Notes: generated from the letters alone by a model not told the origin. A stretch of DNA of 64,000 nucleotides from Corynebacterium gerontici (GCF_003813985.1 NZ_CP033897.1:1178001-1242000); one strand, 5' to 3'. Counted from the stretch's first letter, positions 1 through 9,708 are shown. Numbers and translations: made by a program.

Positions 1-599
1 AGCCTGGCCAGAAATACTTTCTGCTCCTGGTTGACCGCGACACCCTTGCGCCCAACCACCACTGCCTCGGAGTCCACGAGGGCTTCTCCGAATGGTTCGA
101 GACCTTGTTTTCGCAGGGTTCTCCCGGTTGAGACGACATCGGCGATTGCATCTGCTACGCCCAGCTTGATGGAAATTTCCACGGCACCGTCCAGGCGAAT
201 CACCGTTGCTTCAATCCCCCGGCGTGCCAGATCAGATCGCACCAAGTTGGGATAGGAGGTGGCAATGCGCTTACCTTCAAGCTTTTCGACGCTCCACTGT
301 TGCCCAGCGGGGGCCGCATAGCGGAACGTTGATGCGCCGAAGCCGAGCGTCATCACTTCCTCAACCTCCGCCCTGGAATCCGCAGCGAGGTCTCGTCCGG
401 TGATGCCGAGGTCAAGTTGACCGCCAGCCACATAGATCGCGATATCTTTGGGGCGCAAGAAGAAAAACTCGACATCATTGGTCTTATCCAAAATGGTAAG
501 CATCTTGGATTCGCCCCGGCCGGGATATCCAGCCTCGCGGAGAATCTCTACGGCAGCCTCTGAAAGCGAGCCTTTGTTGGGAATTGCAACCTTGAGCAC
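1..599 (-). CDS. hisG: ATP phosphoribosyltransferase HisG (N-terminal part, cut by left edge)
   Basis: Catalyses the first committed step of histidine biosynthesis, joining ATP to PRPP in the cytosol. About 199 N-terminal residues are visible of roughly 280 expected; the gene continues beyond the left edge. The start is GTG at 599, with AGAAAGG six bases upstream, giving [10 protein letters not shown]. Family motifs seen are ITGRDLA near residue 63, TSYPNLV near 114 and the PRPP-loop sequence VSTGRTLR near 155. It lies 18 bases downstream of hisE on the same strand and is probably co-transcribed with it. A copy of the dispersed AAGCTTTTCGACG word lies inside the gene at 279-291, where it reads VEKLE in the protein. 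Confidence 0.95.
   Translation of the reverse strand, partial: MLKVAIPNKGSLSEAAVEILREAGYPGRGESKMLTILDKTNDVEFFFLRPKDIAIYVAGGQLDLGITGRDLAADSRAEVEEVMTLGFGASTFRYAAPAGQQWSVEKLEGKRIATSYPNLVRSDLARRGIEATVIRLDGAVEISIKLGVADAIADVVSTGRTLRKQGLEPFGEALVDSEAVVVGRKGVAVNQEQKVFLAR
279..291 (+). repeat. Dispersed word AAGCTTTTCGACG, copy 1
   Basis: Perfect 13-base copy inside hisG, antisense to it. It is one of 11 copies of the core GCTTTTCGACG in the window. Confidence 0.85.
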
Positions 600-617
600 G
601 GTTGGCCTTTCTAAACG

Positions 618-881
618 TTAGAGATACTTGTAAATGTCTTCTGGCGTGAGGCCTCTTTTGAGCATGATCACCTGCGACCAGTACAAAAGCTGAGAAATCT
701 CTTCGGCGAGGGCGTCATTAGATTCATATTCTGCAGCAAGCCAGACTTCTCCGGCCTCCTCGATCACCTTCTTGCCGAGGGTGTGGATCCCTGAATCGAG
801 TGCTCGAACGGTACCCGAACCTTCTGGGCGTTCCTCTGCGCGTTGGGCGAGCTCTTTAAAAAGCGTGTCGAAGTTTTTCAC
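618..881 (-). CDS. hisE: Phosphoribosyl-ATP pyrophosphatase HisE
   Basis: Second enzyme of histidine biosynthesis; it hydrolyses phosphoribosyl-ATP to phosphoribosyl-AMP. The frame is open to a TTG at 902, but a start at GTG 881 (VKNFDTLF) gives 87 residues, the usual size of corynebacterial HisE; the extra seven N-terminal residues look spurious. The helical MazG-like signature is clear: [13 protein letters not shown], then [17 protein letters not shown] with the acidic metal ligands, then EEISQLLYW. The C-terminus PEDIYKYL is typical of the family. It lies between the HAD phosphatase gene (39 bases upstream) and hisG. Confidence 0.95.
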   Translation of the reverse strand: MKNFDTLFKELAQRAEERPEGSGTVRALDSGIHTLGKKVIEEAGEVWLAAEYESNDALAEEISQLLYWSQVIMLKRGLTPEDIYKYL

Positions 882-920
882 GATGGCTAAGTATGCCACC
901 AATGAGCAATTTCTTCAGGA

Positions 921-1601
921 TTAGCTCCCCAATCTAAGGGCGTTGTGCCAATACTCGAGCTCTCCTGCTTCACTGAAATCAAAGTGGATATCGCCACAAA
1001 TGCTACGCATAGAATGCGCACCTGCTACTAAATCTTCTTCGTGTTCTGGCAAGCCCACCACGGTTGCGCCAGCGCTCAATGCCGCCTGCATCCCCGCCGG
1101 AGAATCTTCAAACACAAGACATCTCTCAATACTGATTCCGAGGGCCTTGGCGGCGTGGAGATAAATGTCCGGCGCTGGCTTGCCTCTGGGAACTTCATCT
1201 CCACACACGGTGTGGTTGAACAAGGCTTGACCGATCCGCTCGATTGCGGGGTCTGCGACTGCTCTCTCGGTGTTGGTGGCGATAGCCATGGGCACCCCGG
1301 CGCCGTGCAGGCGGCTAAGCATCCTCTCCACGCCTGGACGCAAGGTGAGCTCTTCTGCGAAAAGTTGTTGCATCCGCGCGTGGGACCACCACCGCCAATA
1401 ATCGATGTTCACTTCCTTAATCCCTGCATGCTCAGCGCAAAGCCTCACGGTGAAAGGAAATGCGGCACCAACGGTTCTTGCTTGGAGCTCCGGCGGTATC
1501 CGCTTGCCCATCGCCTCGCTCATGGCATAGGTGGTTTTGGCCCACAATGGTTCTGAATCAACCAGTGTTCCGTCCATGTCCCACACGATGGCGTTAAACA
1601 T
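921..1601 (-). CDS. HAD-superfamily phosphatase (beta-phosphoglucomutase-like), translationally coupled to metH
   Basis: Predicted 226-residue cytosolic phosphohydrolase of HAD subfamily I. All four motifs are present: I, DMDGTLVDSE near residue 8; II, ATNTE; III, GKPAPDIYLHAAKALG; IV, VFEDSPAGMQAALSAG. The frame is open further upstream, but ATG at 1601 (MFNAIVWDMDG) is the natural start. It overlaps the end of metH by eight bases (ATGTTTAA), so its translation is probably coupled to metH. The substrate cannot be read from the sequence. An unnamed HAD gene in this position, between metH and hisE, is also known from C. glutamicum. Confidence 0.88.
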   Translation of the reverse strand: MFNAIVWDMDGTLVDSEPLWAKTTYAMSEAMGKRIPPELQARTVGAAFPFTVRLCAEHAGIKEVNIDYWRWWSHARMQQLFAEELTLRPGVERMLSRLHGAGVPMAIATNTERAVADPAIERIGQALFNHTVCGDEVPRGKPAPDIYLHAAKALGISIERCLVFEDSPAGMQAALSAGATVVGLPEHEEDLVAGAHSMRSICGDIHFDFSEAGELEYWHNALRLGS

Positions 1602-4600
1602 TGAAGTACTTGGCCTCCGGGTGATAGAGCACGAATGCGTCCGTGGATTGCTCAGGGTGAAGTTGCAGCTCCTCACTCAGGCGAACTCCAAGCCGCTCGG
1701 GCTTGAGTAAAGCGACGAGCGTGCGTCGATCCTCCAGTTCCGGGCATGAGCCATAACCGAAGGAATATCGGGCCCCTCGGTAATCCAAATTGAAAAAACG
1801 CTCGGGGTTGGCCGCGTCTTCATCGCTGGCGCGGGTGCCGTCGGCGAGCTGCAAGTCATGGCGGATTCGAGCATGCCAATATTCGGCCAGCGCCTCGGTG
1901 AGCTGTACACCCACGCCGTGAACCTCGAGATAATCGCGGTAGTTATCCTCGGCAAAAAGCTTATTGGCGAAGTCTGCGATCGGTTGGCCCATGGTGACAA
2001 GCTGCATGGGGAACACATCAACTTGTCCAGTCTGCTGAGCTAGGGCACGGTCACGAATGAAATCGGCGATACAGAGGAATTTGCCCCGCTGCTGACGAGG
2101 GAACTCAAAGCGCGCGATTTCCTCCGCGTTGGGATCAGGCTCGGCCAACAAGATGACGGTATTTCCTTTTGAAACCGCGGGAAAGTAGCCATACACCAGT
2201 GCGGCGTGATCGAGGATGCCTTCGGCTTTGAGACGATCAAGCCAATAGCGCAGGCGTGGACGCCCGTCAGTTTCCACGAGCTCTTCGTAGCTTGGGCCTT
2301 CTCCGCCGCGCGTGGCCTTGAGTCCCCAGCGCCCCATAAATAGCGCGCGCTCATCCAAGGTTGGTAGGAATTCTGCCAGCGCAATGCCCTTGACCACTCG
2401 GGTACCCCAGAAAGGCGGCGTTGCCACAGGGACATCGGGGGCAACCTCCGAACGCTGCGGAACCTCTACCGGTTGGGCCTCTGCCTTGCGCTTTTCGGCA
2501 ATCTGCTGGGAGCGCTCACGTCGAGCCTTGCGCTCTGCGCGTTTCTTCTCTATTGCGGCCAGTTCCTCAGCATCAACCTCAATGGACTCACCATTGATCC
2601 GCGCCATGAACTCTTGCATTAGACGCAGCGATTCGAAGGCGTCCTTGGCGTAGTGCACTTCGCCCTCATACACCTCTGCAAGGTCATCTTCGACATAGGC
2701 CCGGGTGAGTGCAGCCCCGCCAAGAATCACGGGGAAGTGCGCTTTGGACACCGCGTTCATCTCCTGAAGGTTTTCCTTCATGATCACCGTGGACTTGACT
2801 AGAAGACCAGACATGCCGATGGCATGCGCGTTGTGCTTCTCAGCAGCTTCAAGGATGTTGGAAATTGGCTGCTTAATACCGATATTGACCACGTTGAAGC
2901 CGTTGTTGGACAAGATAATGTCCACCAAGTTTTTGCCAATGTCATGTACGTCGCCCTTGACTGTGGCAATAACGATCGTGCCATTCGATCCAGAATCGTC
3001 CTTGGCTTCCATGAACTGCTCCAGGTGTGCGACTGCATGCTTCATCGTCTCAGCGGACTGCAGCACGAACGGCAGTTGCATCTGTCCGGAGCCGAACAAC
3101 TCACCCACCGTCTTCATGCCCGCGAGCAGGTCTTCGTTAATGATCTGCAGCGGAGTCTTCTGCTCCATACCGGCTTTAAGATCATCCTCAATGCCGTTCT
3201 TCTCGCCATCGATCACGCGCTGCGCGATGCGCTCAAACAAGGGCATTGCAGCCAGCGCTTCGGCTCGTGCGTCCTTGGATGAAGCCGCCGATACGCCTTC
3301 GAAGAGCTCCATAAAGGTCTGCAGCGGATCGTAATCTTTGCGGCGGCGATCATAAACCATGTCGAGCGCAACTTCGCGCTGGCGCTCATCGATCCGGTTC
3401 ATTGGCAAGATCTTGGAGCTATGGGCAATGGCTGAATCCAAACCGGCCTGCACACACTCATGCAAAAATACCGAATTCAGTACCTGGCGCGCAGCGGGAT
3501 TGAGGCCAAATGAGATGTTGGAAAGCCCCAAAGTGGTGTGAATATTTGGGTGACGCCGCTTGAGTTCTCGGATCGCTTCGATGGTCTCGATGCCATCGCG
3601 ACGAGTCTCCTCTTGCCCTGTAGAAATGGGGAACGTGAGGCAATCGACGATGATGTCGCGCTCATCGAGGCCCCATGTGGTTGTGATGTCTTCGATGAGG
3701 CGCTCGGCAATACGGATCTTGTCTTCGGCTGTGCGTGCCTGGCCTTCCTCATCAATGGTGAGCGCCACAACAGCAGCTCCGTGCAGTTGCACCAGGCGCA
3801 TGATTTTTTGATAGCGCGAATCGGGACCGTCGCCGTCTTCGAAGTTCACCGAATTCACCGCGCAGCGACCTCCGAAGTGTTCGAGGCCGACGCGGATCAC
3901 TTCAGGCTCGGTGGAGTCAATCATCACGGGCAGCGTGGAACTGGTGGCCAGCAAAGATGCGAGTTGAGACATGTCTTGGGTGCCATCGCGTCCCACATAG
4001 TCAACGCAAAGATCCACCATGTGTGCACCGTCGCGAGTCTGCTGCTTGGCAATCTCGATGCAGGTTTCCCAATCGCCGCTCAGGATGGCTTCGCGAAAGG
4101 CCTTTGAGCCATTGGCATTGGTACGTTCGCCAATCATGGTGATGCCGGTGTCGTGCGTCAGCGGCACGCTGCTGTACAGCGAAGACACTGCGTCGAGCGG
4201 CTCGGCGTGTCGTTGCGCCTGGGTAGCATTGCCAACGATCCGATCTCGCACTGCGGTGATGTGCTCAGGAGTAGTGCCACAGCAACCACCCACCATGGCC
4301 AAGCCATAGTCCTCAACGAAGCGGTAAAGGGCGTCGGCAAGCTCGCTGGGACCAAGTGGATACACGGCGCCATTGGGTCCGAGCTCCGGAAGCCCCGCGT
4401 TGGGCATCACTGAGACGGGCATGTTCGCGTTCTGCGAGAGGTAGCGAAGGTGCTCGCTCATCTCATCGGGACCGGTGGCACAGTTCAGGCCGATCATGTC
4501 CACTCCGAGCGGCTCAATGGCGGTGAGTGCCGCACCAATTTCAGACCCCAACAACATCGTGCCAGTGGTTTCGACCGTGACGTGGCAAATCAGCGGAACC

Positions 4601-5169
4601 GAGCGCCCGAGTGCATCGAAGGCCTGCTTGCAGCCATGCACCGCTGCCTTGACCTGCAATAGGTCCTGGGCAGTTTCGATCAAAATGGCGTCGACGCCAC
4701 CTTCAACCATGCCAAGCGCGGCCTCGCGATAATGATCCCGGAGATCCCCGAATGGGGCGTGACCCAGCGATGGAAGCTTGGTGCCGGGTCCCATCGAGCC
4801 AACGACAAAACGGCGCAGTCCTTCGCGGCCCGGTTCCATCTCATCGGCGACTTCGCGGGCAATGTTCGCGCCCTTAAACGCAAGTTCCCGGCAGCGATCC
4901 GCAATGTCATAATCTGCCAAGTTTGGAAGATTGCAACCGAAGGTATTGGTTTCTACCAGGTCGGCCCCAGCCTCGAAGTACGCGCGGTGGATACTCGCCA
5001 CCACGTCGGGGCGGGTGTGATTCAAAATCTCATTGCAGCCCTCAAGACCAAGGAAGTCTTGGTCGATGTCAAGGTCGAAACCTTGCAGTTGCGTACCCAT
5101 AGCGCCATCGCCAATGAGCACATGGTGTTGAAGGGCTTGGAGAAACGGGGATTGCGTCGCGGTAGTCAT
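1594..5169 (-). CDS. metH: Cobalamin-dependent methionine synthase MetH
   Basis: Transfers the methyl group of methyltetrahydrofolate to homocysteine through methylcobalamin. The 1191-residue protein has the full four-domain layout. The homocysteine domain covers about 1-310, with zinc cysteines in LNCATG and GGCCGTTPEH. The pterin-binding domain covers about 330-620 and contains MIGERTNANGSKAF. The B12 cap and Rossmann domains cover about 640-880, with DVHDIG and its cobalt-ligand histidine near residue 742. The reactivation (AdoMet-binding) domain follows from about 930 to the end. A charged Lys/Arg/Glu-rich linker near 885-915 precedes the activation domain. The gene lies 50 bases downstream of a small acidic ORF in a long minus-strand run. 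No B12 riboswitch is recognisable in that gap. Confidence 0.97.
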   Translation of the reverse strand: MTTATQSPFLQALQHHVLIGDGAMGTQLQGFDLDIDQDFLGLEGCNEILNHTRPDVVASIHRAYFEAGADLVETNTFGCNLPNLADYDIADRCRELAFKGANIAREVADEMEPGREGLRRFVVGSMGPGTKLPSLGHAPFGDLRDHYREAALGMVEGGVDAILIETAQDLLQVKAAVHGCKQAFDALGRSVPLICHVTVETTGTMLLGSEIGAALTAIEPLGVDMIGLNCATGPDEMSEHLRYLSQNANMPVSVMPNAGLPELGPNGAVYPLGPSELADALYRFVEDYGLAMVGGCCGTTPEHITAVRDRIVGNATQAQRHAEPLDAVSSLYSSVPLTHDTGITMIGERTNANGSKAFREAILSGDWETCIEIAKQQTRDGAHMVDLCVDYVGRDGTQDMSQLASLLATSSTLPVMIDSTEPEVIRVGLEHFGGRCAVNSVNFEDGDGPDSRYQKIMRLVQLHGAAVVALTIDEEGQARTAEDKIRIAERLIEDITTTWGLDERDIIVDCLTFPISTGQEETRRDGIETIEAIRELKRRHPNIHTTLGLSNISFGLNPAARQVLNSVFLHECVQAGLDSAIAHSSKILPMNRIDERQREVALDMVYDRRRKDYDPLQTFMELFEGVSAASSKDARAEALAAMPLFERIAQRVIDGEKNGIEDDLKAGMEQKTPLQIINEDLLAGMKTVGELFGSGQMQLPFVLQSAETMKHAVAHLEQFMEAKDDSGSNGTIVIATVKGDVHDIGKNLVDIILSNNGFNVVNIGIKQPISNILEAAEKHNAHAIGMSGLLVKSTVIMKENLQEMNAVSKAHFPVILGGAALTRAYVEDDLAEVYEGEVHYAKDAFESLRLMQEFMARINGESIEVDAEELAAIEKKRAERKARRERSQQIAEKRKAEAQPVEVPQRSEVAPDVPVATPPFWGTRVVKGIALAEFLPTLDERALFMGRWGLKATRGGEGPSYEELVETDGRPRLRYWLDRLKAEGILDHAALVYGYFPAVSKGNTVILLAEPDPNAEEIARFEFPRQQRGKFLCIADFIRDRALAQQTGQVDVFPMQLVTMGQPIADFANKLFAEDNYRDYLEVHGVGVQLTEALAEYWHARIRHDLQLADGTRASDEDAANPERFFNLDYRGARYSFGYGSCPELEDRRTLVALLKPERLGVRLSEELQLHPEQSTDAFVLYHPEAKYFNV

Positions 5170-5219
5170 CGAGTAGACAGCTTAGTACGCAACCGCCGTT
5201 CCGCCCTATCCATCCGAAT

Positions 5220-5579
5220 CTAATCTTCGTCGTCCTGGAACATAGGGAACTGGGAAACTTTGGCCAGATCAACACCATGGATTTCCGCAATGTTGGCGAT
5301 GAGCTGGTTCAATTCCTCATGCTCTTCCGGTTCTATCACCGCGTCAAAGTGCTTAGAATTAAATTCATCGAGCGCAGCTTCGAGTGCCCCCACCTGTTCG
5401 CCAAAGTGCTTCGAATCTACGCTAGCGCTAAAGCGCTCTAACAACCGGCGCAGCTCCGGAATGGCCTCCGGGTCGAATGGCGGTTCCCAGAATTCCTTTT
5501 CTTCCGGCTTGAGGTAAGCACCCGTGGCGAACTCCTCAAGATCTGCCAAGAATTCGTCAATCATGGCCTGTGCATTCAT
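5220..5579 (-). CDS. Small acidic protein of unknown function between mshC and metH
   Basis: I do not recognise a family. It encodes 119 residues rich in Glu and Asp and largely helical by eye, with no membrane segment, signal peptide or cysteine. The C-terminal half (EEHEELNQLIANIAEIHGVDL) looks like paired helices, and the tail is FQDDED. A second start, at the sixth codon (MIDEFLADL), is possible. It lies 10 bases downstream of mshC and 50 bases upstream of metH, so it should be expressed with mycothiol and methionine synthesis genes. Coding character and tight packing support a real gene; the role is unknown. Confidence 0.75.
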   Translation of the reverse strand: MNAQAMIDEFLADLEEFATGAYLKPEEKEFWEPPFDPEAIPELRRLLERFSASVDSKHFGEQVGALEAALDEFNSKHFDAVIEPEEHEELNQLIANIAEIHGVDLAKVSQFPMFQDDED

Positions 5580-5589
5580 GCTGTGCTCC

Positions 5590-6849
5590 CTATTGTTGCT
5601 TGAGTTTCACGCCGAGTAGCGCATCGCAGGCATCAGCGATGATGGCGCCCGCGCGGGTCACGCCTTCTCCCGGCTCCGATTGCTTCCTCGCCCACTCATC
5701 CACCACCTCAAGCGCGCTGGGCGTATCGAGATCTTCGGATAGGGCTGTAGCCAATGCCTCCGCAGCCGCCAGGGCAGCGCGCTCATCATCGGCTCCACGC
5801 ACCGCAGAGCGCCACAGCGCCAGGCGGCGTTCTGCGTGAGTAAGCACCTCTTGGGACCAATCGCGATCGCTTCGATAGTGACCTGCAAAAACCCCAAGCC
5901 GAATGGCACTTGGGTCATGGCCAGCCTGGGTAAGTTTGGAAACAAAGACAAGGTTGCCCAATGACTTACTCATCTTCACCCCATCCAGCGCGATCATGCC
6001 TGCGTGCACGTAGTGCCGAGCCATTCTGTCCACGCCATGTGCCGCTTCAGCATGAGCCGCGGAGAACTCGTGGTGCGGGAATTTGAGGTCCGACCCACCG
6101 CCTTGGATGGCAAAGCTCGCGCCGAGGCGGTTGGTTGCGATAGCAGAGCATTCAACGTGCCAACCCGGACGCCCGGGGCCGAATGGCGCATTCCAGGAGG
6201 GCTCACCTTTACGGGCAGCCCGCCAGATCAACGCGTCAAGCGGGTCACGCTTGCCTTCGCGCTGCGGGTCGCCGCCGCGTTCGGCAAAGAGTTCCTCCAT
6301 GGTGGGGCGATCATAATTGGACTCGTAACCGAACTGCTTGGTGGCGTGGATCGAGGCGTAGATGTCCGGATACTCATCGTCGAGCATGTAGGCTGCGCCG
6401 GCGTCGAGAAGTTCTTGAACCATCTCGACTACTTCGTCAACGCTTTCCATCGCCCCCACGTAGTGCTGGGGTGGGATGACTGAAAGCGCCTCCATATCGG
6501 AACGGAACAGGTCGATCTGGCTTGTGCCGAGCTCGCGCCAATCCACGCCATCGCGCTCTGCGCGCTCGAAGAGCGGATCGTCCACGTCGGTGATGTTTTG
6601 GACATATTCCACCTCGTGTCCCGCGGCACGCAGTTGGCGGATTGCCAGGTCGAAGGTGAGGTATGTCGCCGCGTGGCCTAAATGCGTGGAGTCGTACGGC
6701 GTGATTCCACACACATACACACCAACGCGATTCCCACTGATATCCACCGGCTTTATGCACTCATCTGCTGAGTCGTACAGCTTGAGCTGGGGAACATGAG
6801 CGGAAATCGCGGAAAAATCGGGAAGTTCGGGCTGCGACCATGAATGCAT
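5590..6849 (-). CDS. mshC: Mycothiol cysteine ligase MshC
   Basis: ATP-dependent ligase that joins cysteine to glucosaminyl-inositol in mycothiol synthesis; a paralogue of cysteinyl-tRNA synthetase. The start at ATG 6849 ([10 protein letters not shown]) gives 419 residues, close to the usual MshC length; the 14 extra upstream codons are unlikely. The HIGH-like element [14 protein letters not shown] includes the zinc cysteine near residue 43, WHVECSAIA carries further zinc-site residues, and the KMSKS loop reads [10 protein letters not shown]. It lacks the long anticodon-binding region of CysS, which separates it from a true synthetase. It lies 13 bases downstream of uppP. Confidence 0.95.
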   Translation of the reverse strand: MHSWSQPELPDFSAISAHVPQLKLYDSADECIKPVDISGNRVGVYVCGITPYDSTHLGHAATYLTFDLAIRQLRAAGHEVEYVQNITDVDDPLFERAERDGVDWRELGTSQIDLFRSDMEALSVIPPQHYVGAMESVDEVVEMVQELLDAGAAYMLDDEYPDIYASIHATKQFGYESNYDRPTMEELFAERGGDPQREGKRDPLDALIWRAARKGEPSWNAPFGPGRPGWHVECSAIATNRLGASFAIQGGGSDLKFPHHEFSAAHAEAAHGVDRMARHYVHAGMIALDGVKMSKSLGNLVFVSKLTQAGHDPSAIRLGVFAGHYRSDRDWSQEVLTHAERRLALWRSAVRGADDERAALAAAEALATALSEDLDTPSALEVVDEWARKQSEPGEGVTRAGAIIADACDALLGVKLKQQ

Positions 6850-6862
6850 GCCCACCACTGTA

Positions 6863-7780
6863 TTAGATGGGTTGCAAAACGCCAGCAGCAAGCAAGCCCA
6901 TAACTGCTAGACCGACTGGGATGCGATACGCCGCAAACCATGCGAAGGAGTGGTGAGACACGAACTTCAGCAGCCAAGCAATGGAGGCGTATCCCAGCAC
7001 AAACGCGATTGCGGTGCCGAGGAAAAGCTGCGCACCGCTCGCCGCCTGACCTGCTGCGGGATCAAAGGCATCTGGTAGAGAGAACAGTCCAGAGGCCAAA
7101 ACCGCGGGAATTGCAAGCAGGAAGCTGAAACGGGCCGCAACTTCGCGGTTCAACCCAACGAACAGACCAGCCGAGATGGTGCCGCCGGAACGGGATACAC
7201 CGGGAATTAGCGCGAGGCACTGGGCAAGGCCCATAATGACCGCGTCCTTCATAGTCAGCTTGTCAAAGCTGCGCTTTTTGCTGCCAAGCTTTTCGGCAAG
7301 GATGAACACGAAAGAAAAGATCACCAGCATTGATGCGGTAATCCAGAGGTTGCGGGCACCTTCGCGGATGATGTCTTTAAGCAGCAGGCCGGCCACCGAA
7401 ACTGGAATGGTGCCTACGATGACCATCCAGCCCATCCGGTAGTCAAAACCACGCTGCGTTTTATCGAACAATCCGCGGAACCACGCGCTCAGGATGCGCC
7501 AAATGTCGCGTGCAAAGTAGACCAATACTGCGGCCTCGGTGCCGAGCTGAATCACAGCGGTGAAGCTGGCACCAGCGTCTTCTCCCCAAAACAGTTGAGA
7601 AACAATACGCAGATGACCGGAGGAACTTACCGGCAAGAACTCGGTGAGGCCCTGGACGATGGAAAGAATGATCGTCTGCGCCCAGGAAAGGTCGGTGCTG
7701 GAGGCTTGTTGCGCCAAGGTCTGTTCAATCACATCTGGCAGCGTACTACTAGTGTTGAGCAATGTGAGTAATGCAAACAT
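6863..7780 (-). CDS. uppP: Undecaprenyl-diphosphatase UppP (BacA)
   Basis: Integral membrane phosphatase that recycles undecaprenyl diphosphate to the monophosphate carrier for peptidoglycan synthesis; its activity gives bacitracin tolerance in other bacteria. The 305-residue start at ATG 7780 (MFALLTLL) precedes the conserved core. Both family motifs are present: [15 protein letters not shown] near residue 40 (catalytic Glu and Ser) and [15 protein letters not shown] near 190. Several hydrophobic segments fill the rest. The frame stays open far upstream, but that part is antisense to the aldo/keto-reductase gene. The two genes start within 17 bases of each other, so their 5' ends overlap. 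It is the first gene of the run uppP-mshC-orf-metH. Confidence 0.95.
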   Translation of the reverse strand: MFALLTLLNTSSTLPDVIEQTLAQQASSTDLSWAQTIILSIVQGLTEFLPVSSSGHLRIVSQLFWGEDAGASFTAVIQLGTEAAVLVYFARDIWRILSAWFRGLFDKTQRGFDYRMGWMVIVGTIPVSVAGLLLKDIIREGARNLWITASMLVIFSFVFILAEKLGSKKRSFDKLTMKDAVIMGLAQCLALIPGVSRSGGTISAGLFVGLNREVAARFSFLLAIPAVLASGLFSLPDAFDPAAGQAASGAQLFLGTAIAFVLGYASIAWLLKFVSHHSFAWFAAYRIPVGLAVMGLLAAGVLQPI

Positions 7781-8645
7781 CGGCGCGAGCGGACTGCGAG
7801 TGTCCTCGCTTGGGCTCGGCACCGAAACATGGACGCGCGGCACTGATAGCCACGAAGCTGCAGCAATCGCGCGCGCCTTTCGCGACGGCGGGGGTTCGCT
7901 TTTCGACGTCGCCGCGCACGCAGCACCACTGGCGGCCAAAATTTTGCACCGGGAGGATATCGTGTCGATTGCCTCCGGTGTGAACCCATCTGCCCCATTC
8001 GGGCAGCGTGTTGATTGCTCGCGCCGCAACCTCATTGCCCAGCTCGATGGCATGCTCACCGCCCTAGGTCGCGACCATATCGATCTATGGACCGTTGGCT
8101 ATTGGGACGCTAATACCCCGGCCTTCGAGGTGGCGGACACACTCGAGCACATGGTGCGCCAAGGCAAGGTTCGCTACGCCGGTGTTCGGGGATATCAGGG
8201 CTGGCAGCTTGCGCTCACCCATCGACGAGATGTGGTGGCGGCAATAACCCCTTATAACTTGTTACATCGGCACCCGGAGACCGATCTTTTCCCCGCCGCT
8301 GAATATTTGGGGGTCGGCATCATCGCCGGCGCTCCCCTCGCACAAGGGGTACTGAGCGGACGCCACGACCTCAGCACCCTCCAGCGTGAACATCCGCAGC
8401 GCTATGCCCAAGCACACGGCCTATCCAGCGGCAGCGAGGCCGTGGTCCAGGCGCTCAAGACCGCGGCCGAAGGGTTGGGAATATCCATGGCGGCCGCTGC
8501 GCTTGCCTGGGTACGTCATCAGCCCGGCGTAGCGAGCGTACTGGCTACACCTCGGACTGCAGAGCAATGCGATGAGCTGCTGGAAGCACAGACTGTGACC
8601 TTGCCCCGCGCAATTGTAAAAGCGCTCGATGATGTGACCTTGTAG
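7764..8645 (+). CDS. Aldo/keto reductase family protein lacking the catalytic tetrad
   Basis: A 293-residue (beta/alpha)8 protein of the aldo/keto reductase superfamily, by the order of motifs: [73 protein letters not shown] and [13 protein letters not shown]. The start is probably GTG 7764 ([10 protein letters not shown]); GTG 7752 or TTG 7755 are alternatives. Three of the four catalytic residues are replaced. The Tyr position after FDVA reads AAHAAP, the Lys strand reads IASGVN, and the His after DLW is Gly (TVGYWD). Reductase activity is therefore doubtful. It is divergent to, and overlaps the start of, uppP. Confidence 0.82.
   Translation: MSNANIGASGLRVSSLGLGTETWTRGTDSHEAAAIARAFRDGGGSLFDVAAHAAPLAAKILHREDIVSIASGVNPSAPFGQRVDCSRRNLIAQLDGMLTALGRDHIDLWTVGYWDANTPAFEVADTLEHMVRQGKVRYAGVRGYQGWQLALTHRRDVVAAITPYNLLHRHPETDLFPAAEYLGVGIIAGAPLAQGVLSGRHDLSTLQREHPQRYAQAHGLSSGSEAVVQALKTAAEGLGISMAAAALAWVRHQPGVASVLATPRTAEQCDELLEAQTVTLPRAIVKALDDVTL
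7898..7908 (+). repeat. Dispersed word core GCTTTTCGACG, copy 2
   Basis: An 11-base core match inside the aldo/keto-reductase-like gene, reading LFDV in the protein. The two leading A bases of the full word are not present. Confidence 0.7.
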
Positions 8646-8659
8646 CGCACGGTGGCTGG

Positions 8660-8665
8660 TAGGGT
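8660..8665 (+). promoter_or_regulatory. Candidate -10 box of a leaderless lipoprotein gene
   Basis: TAGGGT lies eight bases before the GTG start at 8674 and no ribosome-binding site is seen between them. That spacing places transcription start at or next to the start codon. Confidence 0.45.
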
Positions 8666-8673
8666 TATCGGCT

Positions 8674-9672
8674 GTGAGCAACGCGTCGAAGATTCTCGGA
8701 ATTGCCCTGTGCACGGCCACCCTCGCCGGGTGTGGCACCACCGTGACCGAAGTAGCAAAAGACGATCAAGCCCCCGTGGGCAATGCTTCCCCAGCGGCAT
8801 CCCCGCAGCAGACGCAACCCGACGGCACAGTGATCGGCATGCCAGCAATTTCTGATCTCGACGTCATCGGCAACACCCTTGCAGTGCGAAGTGAAGACGC
8901 CCTTCTCATCGGCACCGTCGAGGGCCAGAAATTTGTACAGCAGCACAAGGTAGATTTATCCAAGGAATGTGGTGACGTGACTGCGTCGACAAGCTCCTTT
9001 ATCAGTGCCTGCCCCGATGACGTCAAGGAAATTCATTTCGACGGCAACATCAGCACACACCCGGTGGATCATCCCGCGAGCGTAGCGGTGAAAACCTCCA
9101 GTGGGGAGATCATCACGGGCAACAAAGATCAGGATGAAGTGTGGGTGTACCGCGAAGGGCAAGAGCCAAAGAATATTCGGGTTGAAAAGAACACGGATCA
9201 GATGATTCGAGTTGGCAATGACGATGGGCCTGACGCGGTAGTACGCATTAACCGCGAGTACTCGGTTATTCAAGACGTCCATTGGGAGGACAACGAACCA
9301 GGGCCAATTTTGCGCGTCGGATCCGGTGTAGGCACCATCGCTCCCGGCGAACGTGGAGTGCTGCTCGCCAGCGACACCGTAGGCAACCAACTCGCGCTCT
9401 ACGCCGCCTCCGAGATCATCCGGCTCCACCAAACCATCGATACTCCCCCAAGTCCCTGGGCCGTTGCCTGGGATCAGCAACGACAATGGGCCTGGACTGT
9501 ATCAACCCAGGACAACGTACTGCTCGCCTACTCCCCGGCCACCGGCACCCTCGAGCGTCAGCAGGAGCTACGCGCGGTGGAAAACGCAACTTCACTGGCA
9601 GTCACAGAGGACGGCGTAGTTGTTGCGGGCTCAAATTCGGGCGCCGGACTGCAGATCATCACCCCCAAGTAA
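8674..9672 (+). CDS. Secreted lipoprotein, possible beta-propeller
   Basis: A 332-residue exported lipoprotein. The N-terminus MSNASKILGIALCTATLAGC is a short lipoprotein signal peptide with lipobox LAGC; the Cys would be lipid-modified, so the protein should sit on the outer face of the cytoplasmic membrane. The mature part has repeated short beta-like stretches (for example WAVAWDQQRQWAWTVSTQDNVLLAYSPATG) resembling a YncE/WD-type propeller, but I cannot name a substrate. The start is GTG 8674, apparently leaderless. It sits between the aldo/keto-reductase-like gene and pyrD, with 36 bases to pyrD. Confidence 0.85.
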   Translation: MSNASKILGIALCTATLAGCGTTVTEVAKDDQAPVGNASPAASPQQTQPDGTVIGMPAISDLDVIGNTLAVRSEDALLIGTVEGQKFVQQHKVDLSKECGDVTASTSSFISACPDDVKEIHFDGNISTHPVDHPASVAVKTSSGEIITGNKDQDEVWVYREGQEPKNIRVEKNTDQMIRVGNDDGPDAVVRINREYSVIQDVHWEDNEPGPILRVGSGVGTIAPGERGVLLASDTVGNQLALYAASEIIRLHQTIDTPPSPWAVAWDQQRQWAWTVSTQDNVLLAYSPATGTLERQQELRAVENATSLAVTEDGVVVAGSNSGAGLQIITPK

Positions 9673-9708
9673 ATCACCCTCGATACAACAGCTAAGGAAT
9701 CCGCGCAC

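Noticed and set aside
5170-5219. Cobalamin riboswitch upstream of metH
   Set aside because: The gap is only 50 bases and contains no B12-box-like sequence.
7281-7300. Further near-copies of the dispersed word (AAGCTTTTCGGC and similar)
   Set aside because: They lack the ACG end and fall in common Lys-Leu codon contexts; not counted as copies.
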